Shown: positions 17,044-26,886, counted from the stretch's first letter. The stretch: DNA of 34,147 bases from an uncultured Lachnoclostridium sp. (GCA_947565985.1 CANOID010000018.1:1-34147); one strand, 5' to 3'. Program-made: numbers and translations. Notes: generated by a model not told the origin, from the sequence alone.

Positions 17044-18592
17044 TCTCGCTGTTGGTAGCTGAAGTTGTAGTTTCTTCTGATTCTTGTCCTTCATCACCAC
17101 TTTCTGTATCAGAGGTGTTATGTTCGTCTTCATTTTCTTTTTCTTCCTGTAATTTTCCGTCAAAAAATACACCCCCTAAGTCAATTCCTTTTTTCTTTGC
17201 ATAGTTTAATACCTCTGCCATATCATCAATCTGTGTACGCCAATCCATTCCATTTTCTGCCGATATCTGTTTGTATGTCTTAACACCAGAATTTAGTGCC
17301 GTTTTTGTAGCAGAAGCTTCTTTTAGTGGGTCAATCCAAGGCTTAGGTTTTTTAATCCATTCATGCAGAAAATAATCTTCTTTATTTTCCCAAAACCCAG
17401 GTATGGATATTTTCCCAGAGAGAACACAGGAAATGACGAAGGTTTCGTAAATTTCGTCTAGTGCTTCCATAATCCATTCTTCATCTTCTGCGAATGTAAG
17501 CGAATCCTCAATAAGCCCTTGTCTTGCGGATGAATAATTAGTTTCTGATAAATCTCTGCTTGTTGCTTCATAAGACATTCCTTGTCCTGCACCAATCATT
17601 TTTTGATGTAATTTTACAAATGAAGCGGCATCTGAAGACTGACCGCTCGGGTTTACTACATCAATTTCATCACCCTGATTTAATTCACTTATCATTCCGG
17701 GTGTCAGCCGTTTGCCATCATAATTAAATCTGCGTTCAGGTGTCGATGGTCTTCCTGGACCTGATGTTGGTAGTACACGTTTGATAAACACAGAAAGACA
17801 CGCTTCAATTCTCTGCTTTACAGATACCGCTGTCATAAATTCATTTGTATCACGGATGCGTGGGATTGTATGTGCCATGTCTGACATTTCCCTAATTTGT
17901 GATGGTCTTGTTTTTGTATAATAAAAAATCACATCATCTGCCTTTACATATACTGGGTCTGCAATAGAATAGCCATCAATCTGATATTGTCTTATCCAAT
18001 AACCAACAGGGCGGTTATATCCGTTATATTCAATACCACCAACCACACGGTTATTTGAATTTTTAGGCATAACGTGCATGGTATCTAACTCATCTACTTC
18101 AATCATTTGGATAGAAAATGGTATAAAACCATCTTTTGTATAGCGTTTTACAAATAATATGCCACCATCAACGTGCTTTCTTTCCACCGCCATGCGTAAC
18201 ATCTGATTTAAACTCTGCGTCCCTGTTACATCGCAGTTCCTTGCCTTACACCATTTTTTCCACAGTCTTTCTAATTCTGTATTAAGTGCTTCATTGTCGG
18301 TTCTTGCCTGAAGTAAGAAGCCTGTACCAATTACGTTTCTTTTTCTTGCCCATATGACTGAGTTCATTATGTCTGAATTACGCTCTAAATCCCTTGCCCT
18401 TGCTCTGACATAATCTCTGCTACCACGGTCAGTCATTTCTGCGGAATAATTAGACACACGCCATCCAGCGTTTAATCTACTGCCATTTCCAGCATCATAA
18501 TTTCTATATTCATCATACATGGAACGCCATGCAGCTCTGCGTGTTGCCCACTTAGGAGATATAACTGCAATGGCATTGTCAAGCCAGCCCAA
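17033..18592 (-). CDS. Portal protein (lambda gpB family)
   Basis: A 519-residue protein of the lambda-type portal family. It starts with DNAIAVISPKWATRRAAWR and has NAGWRVSNYSAEMTDRGSRDYVRARARDLERNSD (quoted in parts), the HVDGGILFVKRY segment and ATSRDLSETNYSSARQGLIED. Twelve copies form the ring through which DNA is packaged. The start codon is TTG at 18592, after GGGAGG. The C-terminal ~35 residues are acidic and Ser/Thr-rich, likely disordered. Confidence 0.93.
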   Translation of the reverse strand: MGWLDNAIAVISPKWATRRAAWRSMYDEYRNYDAGNGSRLNAGWRVSNYSAEMTDRGSRDYVRARARDLERNSDIMNSVIWARKRNVIGTGFLLQARTDNEALNTELERLWKKWCKARNCDVTGTQSLNQMLRMAVERKHVDGGILFVKRYTKDGFIPFSIQMIEVDELDTMHVMPKNSNNRVVGGIEYNGYNRPVGYWIRQYQIDGYSIADPVYVKADDVIFYYTKTRPSQIREMSDMAHTIPRIRDTNEFMTAVSVKQRIEACLSVFIKRVLPTSGPGRPSTPERRFNYDGKRLTPGMISELNQGDEIDVVNPSGQSSDAASFVKLHQKMIGAGQGMSYEATSRDLSETNYSSARQGLIEDSLTFAEDEEWIMEALDEIYETFVISCVLSGKISIPGFWENKEDYFLHEWIKKPKPWIDPLKEASATKTALNSGVKTYKQISAENGMDWRTQIDDMAEVLNYAKKKGIDLGGVFFDGKLQEEKENEDEHNTSDTESGDEGQESEETTTSATNSENVS

Positions 18593-18598
18593 TGTACA

Positions 18599-18817
18599 TC
18601 ACCTCCCATCAAAAAATGCTACAAATGTGTTATTTAACAACTCTGATTCTGATTCAGCCGCCACCTCAGCCACAAGCTCTTTACGCATCTGCCTAAGCAT
18701 CCCAAGGTCTGCCCTTGTAAGTCTGCGTGAACCCATTTGATATGATTGGCCACCACCAAGTACGTTAGATATTGCTGTGTTTACTTCATCTAATCTTTCC
18801 GCTGCTGTCATTGCCAT
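18599..18817 (-). CDS. W: Head-tail connector gpW
   Basis: A 72-residue protein matching the lambda gpW family, which attaches to the portal and stops DNA leaking. Characteristic are MTAAERLDEVNTAISNVLGG, QSYQMGSRRLTRADL and the helix LRQMRKELVAEV. ATG 18817 is chosen because AAGGGGG lies just before it; the longer open frame to 18979 runs over the terminase gene. Order terminase-W-portal equals that of lambda (A-W-B). Confidence 0.9.
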   Translation of the reverse strand: MAMTAAERLDEVNTAISNVLGGGQSYQMGSRRLTRADLGMLRQMRKELVAEVAAESESELLNNTFVAFFDGR

Positions 18818-18830
18818 AACACTGTCCCCC

Positions 18831-20672
18831 TTATATCCAGCTTTCATTTTCTTCAATCCATGATTCTTCACTGGTCTTTTCTTCCTGTGATGTCTTACCA
18901 TTATCTGCTTCTGCAACATTGTCAAGATGCATATAACGCACATCCATAATATCTGCTGCTGCAAAAGCATATACTTCACAGTCTAAATAATGGTTATCTG
19001 CATGGCTGTGCTTTAATTTCCACCGTTGTACTGTCCTTGTACCAACTTTTACATTTACTTTATGTTCTGCGGTTACTTGTTCGGCATATTCCATATCACA
19101 GCCGTTATATACCATCCATGCACCCTGACCATTCTGTTTTTTCATCCTTGCGGCAATCATATCCTTATATTTGTCACCATCTACAAGTACAAGATTCATT
19201 CCGAAAGCTTTGGAATCAGGTTTATTTATTTTGGACAACTTAAAATGGCTCATCATGGGACTTGATGAACCTTTAACTGACATTGCCCAGTCTGAATTAT
19301 TTGCACAAAAATCATAGGTGCTGTCTGCATCGTAGCCAGAATCTATCAGACAGAGTGCAACCACAAGCTGGTCTTTATTTTCTTTTTCATAAGCAAAATT
19401 CATAATATTTTCTATCTCTGCCCACGATGTTGCTTGTCTATGAGCTATATTTTGGCTTGTAATATAATCTCCCCATGCACGTATTGTCCAGTAAAAGCAC
19501 GTTTCCTGTACATCCACACCACCTGTTAAGAGTTTTGCCCATTCAGGAACAAAGAGCTCAGAAAGTCCTGTCTGACGCTCCATAACTGTATCTGCATTTG
19601 TTTTTAATTTTGTATCTTCCCAAGGTTCAGCAAGCCATGAGTTTGTAAAATTTTGAAGCTCATCTGGGTCATCTTTGGAGTCCATATATTTCAAAGCAAC
19701 TTGTGAAAAACGGACAAATGGACTGTAAAGCGTATTTATCCAATAACCTACTTTTTTATGTGTTGTATTTTTTTCTCTTACAATCTGCCATTTTCCAAGA
19801 CGTAGCATTTTATCTTTATGCTGGTCGGTAATTATGCAACCACATTCTTGACATACATAAAATGTCTGGTCAGCTCGGTCAGATGATGTCATACCATCTT
19901 CTTTTTCTGGCCATTTAAGTTGTTTGAATTTCAATTCTATATACTGTCCACAGTGTGGACATGGAACAAAATAGTGCTTCTCTATATCTGCGGACATAAG
20001 ATTTTTCCAGATATACCCATCACTTGTAGTCGGTGTGCTAGTAATATAAATTTTACTATTATGAAATGTTTTTGTTCGTTCTCTTGCAAGTGAAATTGGG
20101 TCAGCTTCTTTCTTTGTTGCACCTGGGTATTTATCTACCTCATCTAAAAATAAATATTTAATAGCCTTAGACGCAAGACTTGATGGCGAATTTGCTCCTG
20201 ATATAGTAAGATACATTCCATCAAACTGAAGTTCAAGTTTTTGTGACTGAAATTCTTTAAACAGTTGTCGTAGTGCTGGACTGTTTTTCAGCATTGGCTT
20301 TATGCGGTTTTCTGATATTGATTCACCTAATTTATCAGTAGGATAAACTATCATAGCAGGAGATGGGTCTTGTTGTATAATATATCCAAGCATATTTAGT
20401 GATGCTTCCGAACCGCCAACCTGTGTACATTTGCAGAAACAAATTTCTTCTGTTTCGTAATTGTAAAGTTCGTCCATGATTTCTTTTAAATATGGTGTTT
20501 GGTCATTTCTCCATGGTCCTGGCATGGCAGAAGACTGCGAATCAAGAATTCGATACTTTTCTGCCCATTCTGAAACTGATAAATTTTCTGGTGGTAATAG
20601 TTTTTTTAGTGTTTCTCTGATATATTCACTAACTGGATATTTTTTCCGCCATTTCCTTACTTTTGTTGGCAT
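18831..20672 (-). CDS. Terminase large subunit (lambda gpA family)
   Basis: A 613-residue DNA-packaging motor of the phage terminase GpA family. The N-terminal ATPase carries the Walker A-like segment FCKCTQVGGSEASLN (about 90-105) and the Walker B YLFLDEVDKYPG with its acidic pair. A CPHCGQY...CQECGC zinc-binding site lies at about 240-280. The C-terminal nuclease has GGVDVQETCFYW, LIDSGYDADSTYDF and DNHYLDCEVYA, matching the three acidic metal-ligand positions. Such terminases cut at cos sites. ATG 20672 follows AAAGGAG and overlaps the small subunit by 44 bases. Confidence 0.95.
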   Translation of the reverse strand: MPTKVRKWRKKYPVSEYIRETLKKLLPPENLSVSEWAEKYRILDSQSSAMPGPWRNDQTPYLKEIMDELYNYETEEICFCKCTQVGGSEASLNMLGYIIQQDPSPAMIVYPTDKLGESISENRIKPMLKNSPALRQLFKEFQSQKLELQFDGMYLTISGANSPSSLASKAIKYLFLDEVDKYPGATKKEADPISLARERTKTFHNSKIYITSTPTTSDGYIWKNLMSADIEKHYFVPCPHCGQYIELKFKQLKWPEKEDGMTSSDRADQTFYVCQECGCIITDQHKDKMLRLGKWQIVREKNTTHKKVGYWINTLYSPFVRFSQVALKYMDSKDDPDELQNFTNSWLAEPWEDTKLKTNADTVMERQTGLSELFVPEWAKLLTGGVDVQETCFYWTIRAWGDYITSQNIAHRQATSWAEIENIMNFAYEKENKDQLVVALCLIDSGYDADSTYDFCANNSDWAMSVKGSSSPMMSHFKLSKINKPDSKAFGMNLVLVDGDKYKDMIAARMKKQNGQGAWMVYNGCDMEYAEQVTAEHKVNVKVGTRTVQRWKLKHSHADNHYLDCEVYAFAAADIMDVRYMHLDNVAEADNGKTSQEEKTSEESWIEENESWI

Positions 20673-21234
20673 TTAAAATCTCCTTTACTTCTTTAGAATT
20701 GGCTACCCCTGCAACAACAAACGATGACAAAAGGTCTGCAATCTCGCCAGACATTTCTTTTTCTATTCTGCGTACCTCAAGCGGTTCAAGTTGACCAGAA
20801 ATCATACCACTTACTCTTGCAGGAAGTGACATGGCAAACTTTTTAAACACAAGGAAAAATTTTGCATAATCAAGTCTTACTTCGTCTATTGAAATATATT
20901 CACCTGCAGCAATCTGTGTTTTAAGTCTGTGGAGTTCTCCTTGACTTTCTTTAAGAGCAATTTCAGCCTCAAGCTTTTGCTCTTTAAGCTCTACTTCTTT
21001 ACCAATGTGTGTTTTTCTAGGTGCTTTATTAGATAAATGTTTTATATATTTTTGTATAGTTGGTACAAGGTCATAGTGCCGCACTTTTCTGCCGTTTACT
21101 TTTACCAGCACTGCATCTAGGACACCATCCCTTGTTAGCTGCTCAATGCGGCGTACTCCTTCAAAGCCAAATAAATGTGCAATTACCCTTGATTCACAAA
21201 GATTTTCTTTTTCTGTATTTATTTTCATTTCCAC
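20629..21234 (-). CDS. Terminase small subunit (Nu1-like)
   Basis: A 201-residue protein with an N-terminal winged-helix-like DNA-binding segment (SRVIAHLFGFEGVRRIEQLTRDGVL in parts, then RHYDLVPTIQKYIKHL), a long charged helix (about 80-115, KEVELKEQKLEAEIALKES) and a helical C-terminus for contact with the large subunit. This layout fits the Nu1 family that binds cos. The start is GTG at 21234, eight bases after AGGGGG. The N-terminal reading is followed directly by the large subunit in an overlapping frame. Confidence 0.8.
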   Translation of the reverse strand: MEMKINTEKENLCESRVIAHLFGFEGVRRIEQLTRDGVLDAVLVKVNGRKVRHYDLVPTIQKYIKHLSNKAPRKTHIGKEVELKEQKLEAEIALKESQGELHRLKTQIAAGEYISIDEVRLDYAKFFLVFKKFAMSLPARVSGMISGQLEPLEVRRIEKEMSGEIADLLSSFVVAGVANSKEVKEILNANKSKEMAEKISS

Positions 21235-21320
21235 TAGTTACACCCCCTATCAGAATTTATTTTTATTGTCTTGCGTAACGAAATGCTAAATTTTATTTTT
21301 ATTTTATCCGGAAAAATTTC

Positions 21321-21338
21321 GGCCTTCCCCCGCCCCGC
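21321..21338. other. Candidate cos core (GC-rich island)
   Basis: An 18-base stretch, GGCCTTCCCCCGCCCCGC, is almost all G and C in surroundings of about 25-30% GC, about 85 bases upstream of the small terminase start. Cohesive ends of many cos-type phages of Gram-positive bacteria are GC-rich like this and lie at this place. The exact nick positions cannot be read from sequence. Confidence 0.4.
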
Positions 21339-21521
21339 TATGTATTTATTCTTTCAGTAGTACCTATAAGCACGCTAACACGTCCATATATAGACTTTAA
21401 ATACACTTGTATATTCTCCTATTTAAATAAATAATAGCCATATATGAGCCTATTACGAGCTTTAAAAGCATTGTCATACTCTATACTCTATTGTGATGCT
21501 ATATATTATGCGTAGAATATA

Positions 21522-21578
21522 ATAAGCCTATAGTATTCTCTGCTACATGGTTTATATAGCAGAGTTGTATAGGCTTAT
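21522..21578 (-). other. Nested 11 + 8 bp stem-loop in the late leader
   Basis: Perfect outer arms ATAAGCCTATA (21522-21532) and TATAGGCTTAT (21568-21578) enclose perfect inner arms CTCTGCTA (21538-21545) and TAGCAGAG (21557-21564). The arms are parted by an internal loop of 5 and 3 bases; the terminal loop has 11 bases. No U-run follows, so it is not a standard terminator. It would form about 40 nt into the late transcript. Confidence 0.75.
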
Positions 21579-21613
21579 GCTATGTGCTTGATATTTAATT
21601 TTCTTTCAATGAT

Positions 21614-21650
21614 ACTATATTACCACATATAAAACTCCAGCGGACTCCAG
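21614..21650 (-). promoter_or_regulatory. Candidate activator-dependent late promoter
   Basis: On the minus strand two exact copies of CTGGAGT (21650-21644 and 21640-21634), ten bases apart (one helical turn), sit where a -35 box would be; a -10-like TATAGT (21619-21614) follows 14 bases after the second copy. No TTGACA-like box is present. This layout fits a promoter driven by the late regulator encoded immediately upstream, as for RinA- or ArpU-controlled packaging operons. Confidence 0.4.
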
Positions 21651-21653
21651 ACT

Positions 21654-22169
21654 TTAAAAAATTTTCAAGTTATTTTTATACTTTGCTAAAACTTGCTGTA
21701 CTTGCTCATAGGTTAGCAGTCTTTCCAGTCCTTTACTCTGGTAGAAGAAAAGCGAACTTTCGCTTGAATGTATCTCTTTCCCTATATCTGCCCAGCTCTT
21801 GCAATCAATAAAGCGAAGTTCTAATACCATGCGTTCTGTGCTGTCTTCTTCTAAAAGGTCTATAATATCCATGACTTTTAAAAGAGCTTTTTCTATTCGT
21901 TTTTTTTGTTTCTCTAATCTAGTTTCAATTTCACCTATGCGATAAACGAAAGAAGCAGCTCCAACACTAACCTTATTTGTACCACCATAGTTGACAGGAG
22001 AATAATTATAACCACCTATAGGAGTATTCATTTCATCTTTGATGCTTTTAAGTCGCCTTTCAAGCTGTACTTTTCTTGTGCGATTTATGTAATATTGGCT
22101 TAAATACTCTTTAAGTAACCTTTTATCCTCATTTTTTTCCTTTGTTGGCTGTTTGTTCGTCTGTTCCAT
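21654..22169 (-). CDS. Late transcription regulator (ArpU/RinA/sigma-70 region 4-like)
   Basis: A 171-residue protein. The first ~100 residues are charged helices (KEYLSQYYINRTRKVQLERRLK in parts). The C-terminal part (ERMVLELRFIDCKSWADIGKEIHSSESSLFFYQSKGLERL, in parts) is a sigma region 4-like helix-turn-helix, with the LRFID...SWADIG pattern shared by ArpU-type phage regulators. These sit just before the terminase genes and turn on late transcription. The position here is the same, followed at once by a candidate activated promoter. Confidence 0.8.
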   Translation of the reverse strand: MEQTNKQPTKEKNEDKRLLKEYLSQYYINRTRKVQLERRLKSIKDEMNTPIGGYNYSPVNYGGTNKVSVGAASFVYRIGEIETRLEKQKKRIEKALLKVMDIIDLLEEDSTERMVLELRFIDCKSWADIGKEIHSSESSLFFYQSKGLERLLTYEQVQQVLAKYKNNLKIF

Positions 22170-22190
22170 TAGCTTAATACCTCCAAACTG

Positions 22191-22601
22191 TTATATAATA
22201 TCTTCCTGTGACAATATTTTTGTCACCTCTGTTGGATAAGAAACAACGTAAGCTTTTCCACCTGCATTATGTATCTGTTTTATGGTCTGCTCCTGAATCT
22301 TACTTAATACTCCGATAAATGGTCTTTTTATCTCAAAGCCATAATACTTGCCATTTATTACAGCACAGATATCTGGAATTCCTCTACGGCTGTATGGACC
22401 AGCCGCAGCCTTCCAGACAAAAGCTGAAGGAATAAGTTTTCTTATGTGCTTTATAATCTTATCCTGATAATAGCTTTCTTTTGGAAGATGTTCTCTAAGA
22501 TACTTCTCTGCCTGAACATCTGTCTTGCAAGGTATATCTTTTGCTTCTTTAAGATATTTGATAATCTCTTCTTTAGTTTTAAACTGCTCAAAGTTAATCA
22601 T
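22191..22601 (-). CDS. VRR-NUC domain nuclease
   Basis: A 136-residue protein. The C-terminal ~90 residues match the VRR-NUC nuclease domain: WKAAAGPYSRRGIPDICAVI, with the catalytic Asp, then YYGFEIKRP, with the Glu-x-Lys pair, and a final GGKAYVVSYP. Small phage VRR-NUC proteins are thought to act as structure-specific nucleases in replication or packaging. The N-terminal 45 residues are helical and specific to this protein. It overlaps the preceding gene by eight bases. Confidence 0.87.
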   Translation of the reverse strand: MINFEQFKTKEEIIKYLKEAKDIPCKTDVQAEKYLREHLPKESYYQDKIIKHIRKLIPSAFVWKAAAGPYSRRGIPDICAVINGKYYGFEIKRPFIGVLSKIQEQTIKQIHNAGGKAYVVSYPTEVTKILSQEDII

Positions 22602-22857
22602 CTAAATCCCTGCCGTCTGTCTTGCCATCATTATCATTATCTTTTTCTTGTGCTAGTGCCTGTGCTGCTATATTCATAATCAATGCTCCCAATGGATTAG
22701 ATTCTGAATGTTTCTGTTGCTCAATCGCATATATCATCCCAACAACATTCATTGCAATCTGTACTGCAAAATCAGGATTTTTAACCTCTTGCATCGCCAC
22801 AGTATATGAATAAATATACGTCTTGGTAAGACTTTCAACATATTCCTTGTTTAACAT
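22594..22857 (-). CDS. Small helical phage protein of unknown function
   Basis: An 87-residue protein, mostly alpha-helical (YVESLTKTYIYSYTVAMQEV, then FAVQIAMNVVGMIYAIE), with an acidic Asp-rich end (KDNDNDGKTDGRDLDD). I do not recognise it. The ATG at 22857 is chosen over the longer frame because AGGAAAG precedes it and the longer frame would overlap the upstream gene. It belongs to the early operon. Confidence 0.6.
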   Translation of the reverse strand: MLNKEYVESLTKTYIYSYTVAMQEVKNPDFAVQIAMNVVGMIYAIEQQKHSESNPLGALIMNIAAQALAQEKDNDNDGKTDGRDLDD

Positions 22858-22858
22858 T

Positions 22859-23086
22859 TTAATTCTTTCCTTTCTTTTGCTGTTCCTTGTGTACATTCTC
22901 AATCTCATGAATTTCATTAACAACTAAAGCTACAATAAACCTGTTCTGATTATATTTTCTTGAAAGTGCTTTACCTTCACTTACAAGACTGTCCCAAAAC
23001 TCGTTACTATCCTGTAGATTGTTTATGTATTTCTGATGATATTTCCAGATATCACAATACATTTGCCAGTATATATTATGTTCCAT
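22859..23086 (-). CDS. Small phage protein of unknown function
   Basis: A 75-residue protein rich in aromatic residues at the N-terminus (HNIYWQMYCDIWKYHQKYI) and in Lys at the end. It is tightly placed: its start overlaps the preceding gene by 11 bases, and the next gene begins one base after its stop. No domain recognised. The pattern of coupled short genes is typical of phage early operons. Confidence 0.6.
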   Translation of the reverse strand: MEHNIYWQMYCDIWKYHQKYINNLQDSNEFWDSLVSEGKALSRKYNQNRFIVALVVNEIHEIENVHKEQQKKGKN

Positions 23087-23498
23087 GCTCCTCTTCCCCT
23101 TTCTCTATCCATAGCTCGTCCTTGCAGCTTAATATTTCTGAAATGATATCAGTCTTTGCAAGATAATGTCTGTTATCAAGTTCACTTTCTGCCTTACGCA
23201 CCTCTCCAAGACATTTATCTAAAGTCTGTAAAGTCTTACTGTTTTCATCCAGCCATTTAAGGGCTGGTTTTGCTGCTATAATGATGTCTTTGGCTTCTCT
23301 TCTTCTCTGGCGGACAGCTTTTAAGGCAATGACCATCTTTGTCATATCCTCATAGCTATCATTCTCAAGCTCTAATCTGTGTAAGATGTCCTGTGTTTCT
23401 TTGTCGGCTTCTCTCTCATTCATCACAGCAACGTTGTAATCTGATTTAAGCGTGCGTAGGAAGTTTAAGAAGCCTGATATGTATTCACTGTTTTTCAT
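23076..23498 (-). CDS. Phage protein of unknown function, coiled-coil-like
   Basis: A 140-residue, strongly charged and helical protein. Residues 20-75 (NEREADKETQDILHRLELEN, then KMVIALKAVRQRRREAKDI) have heptad-like spacing of hydrophobics. It ends in an acidic stretch. It is the first gene after the candidate origin, in the same direction as the primase. No function is claimed. Confidence 0.55.
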   Translation of the reverse strand: MKNSEYISGFLNFLRTLKSDYNVAVMNEREADKETQDILHRLELENDSYEDMTKMVIALKAVRQRRREAKDIIIAAKPALKWLDENSKTLQTLDKCLGEVRKAESELDNRHYLAKTDIISEILSCKDELWIEKGEEEHGT

Positions 23499-23863
23499 AG
23501 TTCACCCCATCTTTTCTTTTACTTATTCTGAAAAGGAATATTTTTTCATTCTTTTCCTTCTTCCTTTTTTCCCTTATATATGTTATATTAATAATAAAAA
23601 GATGCTTGTTTTGCCTTATCGGCACTTTCGGCACTTTTTTTCTGAACTTTCTTTTGCAATATGTATTTAGTGTATATTTTACGTATATCACAATATACCT
23701 AATAAAAAACTGCCGAAAGTGCCGATAGAGAAATATTATTATTATATAAATATAGAGTTTATGGGGGAAAGAGAGGAAAAGGAAGATAAAAAAAGTACGG
23801 CACTTTTAGAAAAAATTCTGCCAAAAAAGTGTCAATAAAACTGCCGATAATCAATTTTGCAAT
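23499..23863. other. Candidate phage replication origin with iterons
   Basis: A 365-bp AT-rich gap with no gene, directly after the primase-helicase stop. It holds repeated CGGCACTTT motifs: two in tandem at 23620-23637, the same arrangement inverted at 23711-23727, one at 23798-23806 and a partial one near 23842. The 17-bp arms TATCGGCACTTTCGGCA (23617-23633) and its exact complement (23711-23727) flank 77 bases of AT-rich DNA. Phage-inducible islands with a related Rep helicase have paired iteron sets flanking an AT-rich stretch next to the gene; the likeness is the basis of this call. Confidence 0.6.
23617..23727. repeat. 17-bp inverted iteron pair
   Basis: Each arm holds one complete CGGCACTTT plus a second CGGCA. 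The arms are exact inverted copies 77 bases apart. Other copies lie at 23798 and, within the 3' end of the primase gene, at 23914-23922, with a degenerate TTGGCACTTTTT at about 23935. This gives about six copies within 330 bases. Confidence 0.8.
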
Positions 23864-26182
<2,319 letters not shown>

Positions 26183-26199
26183 TCAAATTTTCTTGTATC

Positions 26200-26213
26200 T
26201 TAGGAATTCCTAA
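26200..26213. promoter_or_regulatory. 14-bp perfect palindrome upstream of the primase
   Basis: TTAGGAATTCCTAA is a perfect palindrome about 45 bases upstream of the primase start and next to the cloverleaf-like element. A dimeric regulator could bind it; there is no direct evidence. Confidence 0.3.
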
Positions 26214-26214
26214 T

Positions 26215-26278
26215 AACCAGGCAGGAGTTGGACCTGCTAACAAGTTAAGCTTGTTTAAGCCCCATCTGGCTCCTGGTC
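26215..26278 (-). other. tRNA-like cloverleaf element
   Basis: Read on the minus strand, the 64 bases can fold as a cloverleaf: acceptor-like GACCAG/CTGGTT, a three-pair D-like arm GCC-AGATGG-GGC, a five-pair arm AACAA-GCTTAAC-TTGTT with a seven-base loop, and a five-pair arm GCAGG-TCCAACT-CCTGC whose loop nearly equals a T-loop. The loop lacks T33, and only one base parts the last two arms, so it is not a normal tRNA. It lies in the leader of the primase gene. It may be a tRNA-derived remnant or a regulatory RNA structure. Confidence 0.4.
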
Positions 26279-26284
26279 TTTTAC

Positions 26285-26313
26285 TTGATTTCAACGCATT
26301 TCCCCTTTATATT
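26285..26313 (+). promoter_or_regulatory. Promoter of the rightward zinc-ribbon gene
   Basis: TTGATT (26285-26290) and TATATT (26308-26313) are parted by 17 bases, close to the main sigma-factor consensus, about 50 bases before the start of the 26363 gene. A small inverted repeat, GGCA-N8-TGCC, follows at about 26323-26338 and may be an operator. Confidence 0.5.
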
Positions 26314-26362
26314 GTATATACAGGCATCCGCCAATGCCAAGTGCGTAGAAAGGAGAAATATT

Positions 26363-26605
26363 ATGGAATTTTATAAAATCAAATTTATTGAAGTCGTCTG
26401 TCCAGATTGCCAAACTACAATTACCATAAAGTATCTTGGAGAAAATTCTACTGATAAAAAGTTTCACCCTTTTGCTTGTCCATGTTGTGAATATAGTTTA
26501 AAGAGTGAAATTTCATCAGCAGTTCATTGTGCATATGAATACAACAAAGCTTGTGAAGCAATTGAAGAATTACAGCAAAATGCTCCTGTTAGATTTGACG
26601 ACTAA
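26363..26605 (+). CDS. Small zinc-ribbon-like protein, lone rightward gene
   Basis: An 80-residue protein with two Cys pairs, CPDC (about 13-16) and CPCC (about 39-42), as in a zinc ribbon, followed by an Ala/Glu-rich helix. AAAGGAG lies just before ATG 26363. All neighbours run leftward, so it is probably expressed from its own promoter. It is convergent with the next gene, and a strong hairpin separates their ends. Function unknown; DNA or RNA binding is possible. Confidence 0.7.
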   Translation: MEFYKIKFIEVVCPDCQTTITIKYLGENSTDKKFHPFACPCCEYSLKSEISSAVHCAYEYNKACEAIEELQQNAPVRFDD

Positions 26606-26608
26606 TTT

Positions 26609-26668
26609 TTAGCAAAGATGTTTTTGACAGTGCATAGTTGTTTTTTTAGCAGCTATGCACCTTGCTAA
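26609..26668. terminator. Bidirectional hairpin between convergent genes
   Basis: Nested arms: TTAGCAA (26609-26615) with TTGCTAA (26662-26668), and GTGCATAG (26630-26637) with CTATGCAC (26653-26660), both perfect. T-runs lie within the loops. It overlaps the last codons of the leftward gene ending at 26665 and lies just after the rightward zinc-ribbon gene, so it may end transcription from both sides. Confidence 0.55.
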
Positions 26669-26886
26669 TTATTCTTGTGCTCTTTAGAAAGCCTAACTCT
26701 AGTTTCAAAGCCATCTTCTTCATCTAGTAATAGTTTTCCTCTTGGATAATATCTAGCAAGTTCACGTTTATATAGTTCTTCCTTTTTTTTAAACTCAACA
26801 TATTCTGATATAGAATCCAGTTTATTTGATATGTTTTCTAATAATCTGATAATAGTTTTACTTTCTGTTACTTGAGTATCTTCCAC
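26665..26886 (-). CDS. Small charged phage protein of unknown function
   Basis: A 73-residue, mostly helical protein with alternating charges (IIRLLENISNKLDSISEYVE, then KKKEELYKRELARYY) and a short C-terminal strand. The start is placed at GTG 26886, eight bases after AGGAGG; the open frame continues to TTG 26925, which overlaps the Rha stop. It could be a small dimeric accessory protein. I do not recognise a family. Confidence 0.55.
   Translation of the reverse strand: MEDTQVTESKTIIRLLENISNKLDSISEYVEFKKKEELYKRELARYYPRGKLLLDEEDGFETRVRLSKEHKNN

Larger units (their letters stand above)
21235..21653 (-). other. 419-bp non-coding leader of the late operon
   Basis: No gene is seen here. In the leftward transcript order the stretch holds a candidate activated promoter (21614-21650), a long nested stem-loop (21522-21578), several ATAGG/CCTAT-like short repeats and a GC-rich run near the terminase start (21321-21338). 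Lambda-type terminases cut next to the small-subunit gene, so this is where cos should lie. Confidence 0.6.

Noticed and set aside
18818-18979. Extended N-terminus for gpW
   Set aside because: The stretch lies wholly in the terminase gene in another frame and gpW proteins are about 70 residues; ATG 18817 has a strong ribosome site.
26215-26278. Functional tRNA gene
   Set aside because: The cloverleaf is only 64 bases, lacks T33, has one base between the anticodon and T arms, a mismatched acceptor stem and no CCA. Kept as a tRNA-like element only.
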